Source: Amphiura filiformis | Lineage: Eukaryota > Echinodermata > Ophiuroidea > Amphilepidida > Amphiuridae | Reading direction: 5' to 3' | Assembly (NCBI RefSeq): GCF_039555335.1 | Contig: NC_092631.1 | Coordinates: 2,170,001 to 2,234,000, forward strand | DNA: 64,000 nucleotides | Shown: positions 55,737 through 64,000 of the stretch, one piece after another | Position numbering within the stretch: position 1 is the first letter of the stretch | How the letters are laid out: the number at the start of each line of letters is the position of its first letter | Notes under the pieces: model-generated | Told to the model about the DNA's origin: nothing | Databases searched by the model: none | The model's input: the letters and a program-made list of their open reading frames with translations, nothing else | Translations under genes and position numbers: made by a program

Positions 55737-56828
55737 CCGGGTGTCCCAAAAGTCCCTTAACATTGTGAATTTGCCATAACTTGCGTTGGGTTAATAGTGT
55801 TGTTACAAAAATTGCACAGTATGTAGATAATTCTTTTAGAAATGTTATGATATCAAACATGCCTATGTGGCTATGACCCTTTGGAATGAAATTAATGGAT
55901 ATCTACCTTACCGTAAAACCCACTTTTATAAACGCAAAATAAGTCTCGTCATTTGAGACGTGAACACGATATAACGTGTTATCATTTTAAAATATGTTTT
56001 GTTTAATTTGGCTGTGTTTGTTTGATTGTTTGTTTGTTTGTTTGTTTTCAATGCGTAATCTTCATTTTCTGTTTTATCTGGGTTTTATATGGAAACTACT
56101 TAAGATCTTTTCTGAGGATTCGATGAACAGTTGTACGCGGTACGTTGTTCTCCATTGAAAGTCGACGTACTGATCGCCTTCGGCTTTTCGCCACCGCTCT
56201 TCGTATGACATCAATGTTTGTAGCCGATCTTCCTGTTCTTCCACGCCCTGCCCGAAGTAGATCATGAACAGATCCAGTTGATAGGAATTTCAGCACTAGT
56301 TGCTGGATTGTATTTCGGCTGGGTAGTGCATAATTTACATTAAACTGTTCCTTAAACATTGCTTCAGTGCGTTTGTCCGACTTTGTCTCGGCAAAGAACC
56401 ATACGACCTGAATCCGTTGATCTATAGGAAATTCATCTTCACTTCAACTGTTTTAAAGTAAAGTTTAATATTGTCAATATGTCCTAATTATAATCTAAAA
56501 CAGCAGTCACGCTTACGCTAAGCCATGTAATCCATGAATGTGCATACCTAAATGTAGCGTGCGCAGTGAGTGAACCAACTCTATTGTTCAGGGAAGCACA
56601 TCATTCATGTTCTTGAACAAAGAACACATGAGCTTGCTTTTGTGGGTTTGATACACACATATGTACAGTCGCACACTAAGGTCAAAGGGTCATCAATAAT
56701 GCCGTTTTTGGTATCAGAATAATTCTAAAAGATCAATCTATATGAATATGTTCTCCATTTTGGTATGAAGTAGGAAATATTTGAGATATGGCCAATTCAC
56801 AATGTTAAGTTACTTTTGGGACACGCTG
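55737..56828 (-). mobile_element. Tc1/mariner-like element with DUF4817-type transposase remnant
   Basis: Flanked by TA (55,735-55,736 and 56,829-56,830). Inverted ends of the type C-[CA]-G-[GC]-GTGTCCCAAAAGT, continuing TTAACATTGTGAATT. The minus strand codes for an N-terminal transposase fragment with PSRNTIQQLVLKFLSTGSVH, GRGRTGRS, RRSVRRLSMENNVPRTTVHR and ILRKDLK, ending at a stop near 56,096. Only the DNA-binding half is present. Confidence 0.85.
56096..56420 (-). pseudogene. Truncated DUF4817-type transposase
   Basis: Recognised by PSRNTIQQLVLKFLSTGSVH and VPRTTVHRILRKDL; upstream QRIQVVWFFAE also fits. The catalytic core is missing. It resembles the remnant at 18,143-18,478 in layout but is a different subfamily by its ends. 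Confidence 0.75.
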
Positions 56829-57753
56829 TACTTTATAGTAAACTATACATTGCGAAATAATATAAAATCATTTTAAAATAAAATGTGCATGTAAGTTGAG
56901 TTTACATAGCGAATTAACTAACAACTGCAGTGTATTTCTTGATTTTAATAATAAGCATGGGTAAAAAGCAGTAAAGACAAAAATACAAAACAATTTGGAG
57001 TAATGAATTAAAGAGTTGACAGGAGTTATAGGAGTTAATGCTTTTTGCTGTTTCAGTGTGCATGTTCTCACCATTGATGGTTTGGTGAACTGTCATGTAA
57101 CATGGATGTAAGCGTGATCCTAAAAATGCCTTTCACGGTGACCCAAACTATTTACAAGACCTCTTCTGCATTGAGGCTGGCCTTCCCTTTTAAAGGGAAT
57201 TTTTATTTTACAAAATGCAATGGGTCAAATAAGGAAAGCTACATTATTTTGAGGAACTGATCAGCAGAGATAATTTAAATTACTTTAATAAGCAGCGAAG
57301 AGTATCATCTAGCTTCAGATATTCAAACATGGATATAACTGGCAAAAATAAATCAACGAAAGGATCGATATCGCCCATGACAGGATGTTAGATCATTTTC
57401 GTAACCTTTTAAAAAAAAAAAAAAATCTAAGGATGGCACAGAATTATATTTGAATATAAATTTGGCTGTCGCTGTAAAGCAATGTAGACCAGACTAATTT
57501 TTGTAAAGGGTACCACAACAACACGCTCTGCATTCAGTGGCATCCTCATAATTTTCACCATATTATACGATGTTTGTAAAAGCTTTTTATATTGTATTTA
57601 TTTGTATGGATGGAATTTGACGAAATAGAACTGAACTGAACTGAACCGGCCCAATGGCAGCACAATTACAGCTCTTTTGATCCTCTGTAAAAATACGCCA
57701 TATAAATCCAAAACGGTTGCGGTGCGCGATAATTATTTTTTCCCGAAGAACTA

Positions 57754-58780
57754 CGAGGGTCATTCAATAGGTTCTAACCCCTGTCTTATAACTTTGGTTC
57801 TGCAAAGGATAGTTCTTCAAATTTAGCTGGATTATACATTGGAATGTCACCTACAAATGACAGCAAATGTATATCAATACCCATTCCATTTTTTGTAGGT
57901 GACCTTGGATGCAAAATAAGATTTGATACAATGGAAAAGGTAAAAAAAATCATAAAACAATTACAAGAAAATAGGTGTGTATCTGTCCTACGAAATATGC
58001 TCGATATGTAAGGGTTATAACTATGCTAAGAGATTATACCAAACAGCAAGATGGTCATTAATGAAAATGCATTTTAATTTTTTAAAAATATACCAGCATC
58101 CCGTTTTTACTGTTATCTCTGATGGTCTTTCGAAGCATGAGAATCTGCTTGGGAACGTATGAAATGACTTTTAAGAGCTGAAAGTTAAAAAATAAAAACA
58201 CTCTACCATTTTTTGTCACTTTTAAAACACTCTACCATTTTTGTCACTTTTAAATTAGTTTACTTGGTGTTCAATTACCAAGTGTCATTTCCATAGCAGG
58301 TTTAAAATACTTCCACATAGCTATTTTTATCTATACAGACAATTTCTGTACAGATATCTTTTGGGCATTTTAAAGAAAAACATTAAATTTGATAACAGTT
58401 CTTATCTAATCTTATCGTTTCTTTGCTAAAAATCAACGGATTTTGTTGGAGTGAGGTTGCTTTTTTTTTTGTCATTTTACATAACTTTCGATATTTTCTG
58501 TTTGTTCTTCAATTTAAGCCATTTAAATTGACGAAATGGTATTCTGTGGTCACTTCAAATTGATTATTTTTTCCCTGTATTATGTACAGATTTTCTCCAT
58601 TTCCGTGGCAATATTGATTTAATTTTTACTTCGCCTTCAACAGATAAACAAATATATTAAAAGTAAATTTTCTCACAAGCAAGATAAGATACTAGGATAT
58701 AATCGTGAAAGTATGAAACGGCTACTATTTGCAGAAGCTCAAATATGAGTGTGGAAGTAGAACTTTTCGAATGACCTTCG
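57754..58780. mobile_element. Mariner-type MITE, copy 1
   Basis: CGAGGGTCATTCAATAGGTT at the left and GAACTTTTCGAATGACCTTCG at the right, with TA on both sides. No conserved transposase frame. Shared with copy 2 (62,270-63,162), so it predates the segmental duplication. Confidence 0.8.
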
Positions 58781-59918
58781 TATAACAAAATTTTGAGGAA
58801 GTCAAGTTTTTAAGTATTACATGTATGAGAGGAATTGAAGAAATTATTCCAGAGATTGGAAAAAGAAAGAAATGCGAGGAAGAAACATAACACAGTGAAG
58901 ATGGTGTACAATGCAAGATAATTATCTCAACTGCTCGGTGGCACTTTTAAGCATCAACAGTACGCCAATATAATACTTTATTTCACTTTGTTTAGCATTG
59001 GTTAGATGTTGGGATTGGCGTGTCTTTAAATGGCAAGCAAATAAGTAAAATCCAGCATCCAATCCTACACCGAAAAAATTGAGATAACATGACTTTACAC
59101 ATATTTATATGGCATATAACCTTCAAAATCTATATTGAATAACAAGCAAAATACAACTTTAAACTGCAGCTAAAGCTACGATCACTTAAAAATCGAAGGA
59201 ATAAAGAGTACCAGACATTATAAATAACAAATCTAGATAAACAAATCAAAGAAACCAAATGGAAACTACGTATTTTTCTCCTGTCACATAGCAATAGCTT
59301 CTCTCGCAAAAAATAAACTTCAACTAAGGATTTGTTCATATGTAAAGCAAATATCTACTAATGGGGTGTCAATTTATTTCAAGGTAAATAATGTAAATAG
59401 TATCTTCGGATTTTGTTATCTTTGAACATGATGATTATACTTTGAACAAATCTCTTTTCTATGAAATTTCTTGCTTAAAAGAGCATTCTTACATCAGAAT
59501 TTTTTTACTATAACATAGTTTTGATTTCTAGAGAATTACAATAAAAAAATCAATTAGTAGATAATTGAATGTTTTTCTTATATCTGTCAATTGTGAATGC
59601 GAATAATTCGAGCAAGAATTACTTTTGATTCACTTTCTTTCTATTTATTGTAATCCTTGGCTGTACACGGGCGTCAGTACGTCAGTATCCTCGTGCAGGT
59701 CGTGGTAAGCTGAAATCATAATACTGTCGTATGTTTTAATCACAGCATAGAATTGTGGTGTTTCCGAATGACCTGTTTTCAGTTCTGGAAACGATAATTT
59801 GAAATCAATTGAAGGCATTTAAACGTCATTATATATTTCATAGCATCTCAATTCAAGTTGCAGAGAATATATTTAGCCGATTATTTGAGACTGTGCTGTC
59901 GATAACTCGAGTCTTCTA

Positions 59919-60971
59919 ATGGATTACGTGGATGGAAGTATGTCTCTCGTAACGCTTTGGCCAGACACTTTCTTTGGTACCGAAACTTCACGCAGCAGTA
60001 GTAGCAGCAGCAATTCTGGGGGTTTGCTCTTTGAAGCCAGTATCATTGTCGCTGTGGTCAGCACTCTCGTAAGCTTTATCACTGTAGTTGGCAACATTTT
60101 TGTTTTCTATATAATCTATACAGACAAACGCCTTCTTACATACACTAACTATTACATCTTGGCTCTATCGGCATCTGATATAGTTGCTGGTGGTTTTACA
60201 ATGCCGTTGTATTCAGTCTATTGGATTCTTGGATATTGGCCTTTCAGTGATATGCTGTGTGATGTGTACCTTTATGCAAACCAAGCTTTCATGCACATCA
60301 GTATCATAATGATTGTCACCATTGCGTACGATCGCTGGGATGCGCTGGAACACCCTCTTCAACATCTCAAGAGACGGACCCTAAGCCATGCAATAAAGCT
60401 AATAAGCATAAGCTATATCATACCATTGCTAATCTGGCTTTTTGCATCTTTTCTCTGGCCGTATCTAAAGGGCTCCCGCAATATCCTTGCAGGTCGTTGC
60501 TACCCTCAGTATGTAGCTGACAGCTTTATATTTCTCTTATTTGCACCAATAATTTTCTTCTGGGCTCCGTTTGTCATTATATGTGTGCTGTACGCTCGTA
60601 TATACCAGATTATCCGTCGCACTAGGATCTTGCAGAAACCTTATCGACTCCCTGCTGCTGAACATGTCGGCACAACAGGCAAGTCAACAAGCATGGCCGT
60701 AGTCGTCACTAAGAAAGCATCTGAGTATAAAAATGTTAATGATAATCCAGCTTTCTCCAAAGACGAAGAGCATGATGCATCAGACGGATCTGGCAGCGAT
60801 CAGCCAGGAGCAAATTCTGTTCATAACGACAAGCTTCACAAGGAGAATAGGCGTGCCAATCGAACATTGACATTGATTTTGATCGCTATGGTGATATCAT
60901 CGTTACCATGGTCAGCTTTGGCTCCTGTTTATGGTAGCTGTAGTTCATGTATTCCTTTGGCATTGTATCAG
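59919..60971 (+). CDS. Atypical amine-like class A GPCR exon 5 (TM1-TM6)
   Basis: 351 codons from ATG (MDYVDGSMSL) to GTAGGT at 60,972. Ser-rich N-terminus, GN in TM1, LALSASDIVAGGF in TM2, C-D-V-Y-L-Y-A-N in TM3 (Asn3.32), YDRWDALEHPLQHL, loop GRCYPQYV, TM5 FFWAPFVIICVLYARIY, TM6 LPWSALAPVYGSCSSCIP. Very close to exon 4 in the membrane segments and with matching flanks, so this is a recent tandem duplicate. Reading past the donor gives Val-Gly-stop. It has the same lost class A residues as the others. Probably a membrane receptor of unknown ligand if joined to a TM7 exon. Confidence 0.9.
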
Positions 60972-63900
60972 GTAGGTTAAACATCAATTGTGAAATAATT
61001 AAAGAAGTTAAATCCATTGCCTATCAGTGTTTGGGGATGTTGGGAAGCCGTGTTATGTCTTTTCAGATTCCCTGTGCGGAGTCGTTAGAAGCGAGGATAA
61101 GACATCGTCTACTTTAATTCCGGAGAAATTCTCAAATGATGTAACTAACTAATTAACTAAGTATTCTTTTTGATTTATCTAATTTGATTTTCATTTGCAC
61201 AATGTTCAAAACTTTGTATTCATGTTAAATATATAACCGAAGGCGGTTAAGGAAAAGAGCCCTGCCAGTAATCCAGCTCGGGCACCCTTCCAGAGGCGTA
61301 TCCGTTCCGGGATCCGTCAAGGGGGTGGGGGTTTGTACTAACATGTTTTGTGAGTATTTTAGTAATCAATCTCAGAACTGGAGAATGACATGAAATTAGT
61401 TCTTGTTTATGGCTACTGTTTTTGATGTGCATGATTGCTAGAGTGGTATTTACTAATATTAAACTAACCTTGATTTTATATTTTATATTTACCGATTTTG
61501 ACATTTCTTATGGATCTCTAATGTCGTGGTTGTCATGTCAGTGCATATTGTCAAATAAATCATTATTATACCAACATTATCAAAACACTAAGAAGCCCAT
61601 ATTCGTATGGCAACAGATTGGCTGGATTGAAAATATCGTACTGTTTACATTACTTTTAAATTTGCCATAATTAAATGATTTGCATCGATAATAGCAATAT
61701 TACATTCTGTATAACTAATGTATATAATGTACATTATTTTTTACAAACTGCAATGGCTCAAAGCTACATTATTTTGCGGAACTGATCAGCAGAGATAATT
61801 GAAATTACATTAATAAGCAGCGAAGAAGGTCATCTGGCTTCAAATATTCAAATATTCAAACATGGGTATAAATCAACGAAAGAATCAATATCGCCCATGA
61901 CAGGATATCAGATCATTTTCGTAACCCTTTTTTTTCCTAAGGATGGCACAGAATTGTATTACTTTGAATATAAATTTGGCTGTCGCTGTTAGGCAATGTA
62001 GACCAGACTAACTTTTGCAAAGGTGCCACAACAACTCGCTCTGCGTTCAGTGGCATCCTCATTATTTTCACCATATTATACGATGTTTGCTTTTTTTTAT
62101 ATTGTATTTATTTGTATGGATGGAATTTGATGAAATAAAACTGAACTAAACTGAACCGGCCTAGTTGATGCTTCACCAATGGCAGTATAATTACAGCTCT
62201 TTTGATCCGCCATGTAAATCCAAAACGGTTGAGAAAGGTGCGCGATAATTATTTTTTCCCGAAGAACTACGAGGGTCATTCAATAAGTTCTACCTCCTGT
62301 CTTATAACTTTGGTTCTGTAAAGGATAGCTTCTTCAAATTTAACATGATTATACATTGGAATATCACCTACAAATTACAGCAAATGTATATTGATACCCA
62401 TTCCATTTTTTGTATGTAACCTTGGATGCAAAATAAGATTTGATACAATGGAAAAGCTAAAAAATCGTAAAACAAAATAGGTGTGTATCCATCCTACGAA
62501 TATGCTCGATATGCAAGGGTTATAACTATGCTAATAGATTATACCTTAAACAGCAATAAATGTATAGCCAAACAGCAAGATGGCCATTAATGAAAATGCA
62601 TTTTAATTTTAAAAAATATACCAGCATCCCGTTTTTACTGTTATCTCTGATGGTCTTTCGGAGCATGAGAATCTGCTTGGGAACGTATGAAATGACTTTT
62701 AAGTTTTGTGTCAGAGCTGAAAGTTAAAAATAAAAACACCCTACCACTTTTTGTCACTTTTAAATTAGTTTACTAGGTGTTCAATTATTTGATAACAGTT
62801 CTTATCTAATCTTATCGTTTCTTGTTGGAGTGAGGTTGCTTTTTTTTGTCATTTTACATAACTTTCGATATTTTCTGTTTGTTCTTCAATTCAAGCCATT
62901 TAAATTGACGAAATGGTATTCTATGGTCACTTCAAATTGGTCTACTTATTTTTTCCCTGTATTATGTACACATTTTCTCCATTTCCGTGGCAATATTGAT
63001 TTAATTTTTACTTCGCCTTCAACAGATAAACAAATATATTAAAAGTACATTTTCTCACAAGCAAGATAAGATACTAGGATATAATCGTGAAAGTATGAAA
63101 CGGCAACTATTTGCAGAAGCTGAAATACGAGTGTGGAAGTAGAACTTTTTGAATGACCCTCGTATAACAAAATTTTGAGGAAGTCAAGTTTTTAAGTATT
63201 ACATGTATGAGAGGAATTGGAGAAATTATTCCAGGGATTGGAAAAAGAAAAAATGCGAGGAAGAAACATAACACAGTGAAGATGGTGTACAATGCAAGAT
63301 AATTATCTCTTTTACAGCACTTTTAAGCATCAATAGTACGCCAATATAAAACTTTATTTCACTTTGTATAGCATTGGTTAGATGTTGGGATTGGCGTATC
63401 TTTAAGTGGCAAGCTAACAAGTAAAAAACAGCATCCAATCATACAGAGAAACATTGAGATAACATAACTTTACACATATTTATATGGCGTATAACCTTCA
63501 AAATCTATATTGAATAGCTAGCAAAATACAACTTTAAACTGCAGCTAAAGCTACGATCACTTAAATCGAAGAAATAAAGACTAACAGACTATACAATATA
63601 AGTAACAAATCTAGATAAACAAATCAAAGAAACCAAATGGAAACTATTTTTCTCCTGTCACATAGAAACATCTTCTCCCTTGCAAAAAATAAACTTCAAC
63701 GAAGGATTTGTTCATATGTAAAGTAAATATCTACTAATGGGGTGTCAATTTATTTCAATGTAAATAGTGTCTTCGGATTTTGTTATTTTGCTTCTATCTT
63801 TGAACAAATCTCTTTTCTATGAAATTTCTTGCTTAAAAGAGCATTCCTTACATCAGTATTTCTAGAGAATTACAATAAAAAATCAGTAGATAATTGAATA

Positions 63901-64000
63901 TTTTTCTTGTATCTGTCAATTGTGAATGCGAATAATTCGCGCAAGAATTACATTCGATTCGCTTTCTTTCTATTTATTGTAAAACCTGGTTGTTCACGGG
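60972..64000. repeat. Segmental duplicate of the 54,405-59,671 spacer
   Basis: Collinear from about 61,388 (CTACTGTTTTTGATGTGCAT) to the window end, matching CTATTTATTG.A..CCTGG.TGT.CACGGG at 59,641-59,671. Includes mariner-type MITE copy 2. No receptor exon or TM7 exon recognised before the window ends. Confidence 0.9.
62270..63162. mobile_element. Mariner-type MITE, copy 2
   Basis: Same TA-flanked ends as 57,754-58,780 (CGAGGGTCATTCAATAAGTT; GAATGACCCTCG) with internal deletions, about 130 bp shorter. Confidence 0.8.

Larger units (their letters stand above)
53506..59918. other. Spacer/intron between receptor exons 4 and 5
   Basis: From about 54,405 to 59,671 it is paralogous to 61,388-64,000, except for about 2.4 kb (54,768-57,205) present only here and containing the transposon at 55,737. 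No secure TM7 exon; an NPWLY-containing frame at 59,609-59,702 is discussed under rejected items. Confidence 0.65.

Noticed and set aside
56396-56430. NPLIY on the plus strand
   Set aside because: It is the reverse complement of a transposase segment (QRIQVVWFFAE) in a Tc1/mariner-like element.
59609-59702. Frame reading QELLLIHFLSIYCNPWLYTG behind an AG, resembling a TM7 exon with NPxxY for receptor exon 4
   Set aside because: The paralogous copy at the window end reads KTWLF in place of NPWLY, has lost the AG (CGCG) and is less hydrophobic. The pyrimidine tract is weak. Probably chance, but RNA data should test it.
61500-61670. Open frame with MSWLSCQCILSNKSLLY and a hydrophobic end, considered as a TM7 exon of receptor exon 5
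   Set aside because: Asn is followed by Lys, not Pro. No AG acceptor sits at the needed phase, and the copy at about 54,530-54,690 has a stop in this frame.

Overview
The window looks like one stretch of AT-rich animal nuclear DNA. Genes are split by GT...AG introns, and introns and spacers are crowded with inverted-repeat (foldback) elements, tRNA-derived SINE fragments and a decayed LINE. The gene content fits a marine invertebrate, probably a deuterostome. The species cannot be named from the sequence.

Left third (about 1-24,223, + strand): the 3' half of a kinesin-3 gene of the KIF13 / Khc-73 type. Eleven exons read in phase from the region after the motor and FHA parts (not in the window) to a C-terminal CAP-Gly domain and a stop at 24,221-24,223. 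The CAP-Gly domain makes it KIF13B-like rather than KIF13A-like. One exon of 1,690 bases encodes a long acidic tail with degenerate internal repeats. Two exons have decayed partial copies beside them, and an identical 166-bp tandem duplication follows the CAP-Gly splice donor.

Middle (about 24,224-36,777): no convincing gene. It holds copies of a palindromic repeat family that also fills the KIF13B introns, a second dispersed 280-bp repeat, a 1.1-kb minisatellite, and a minus-strand LINE reverse-transcriptase relic. The LINE joins the minisatellite and is split by a 1.04-kb foldback element with an 11-bp target duplication.

Right part (36,778-64,000, + strand): a tandem array of five related class A GPCR coding exons. 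They resemble muscarinic/histamine-H3 receptors but lack several hallmark residues. Four are open and one is frameshifted. Each runs from the start codon through TM6 and stops at the same point, a Tyr-Gln followed by a GT splice donor before TM7. I found no convincing TM7 exon in any spacer. A shared TM7/C-tail exon beyond the window, or a set of six-TM remnants, are the two main explanations. The last spacer duplicates the spacer before the fifth exon almost to the window end, which predicts a sixth receptor exon about 250 bp outside. Spacers also hold Tc1/mariner-like, TTAA-flanked and other MITEs.
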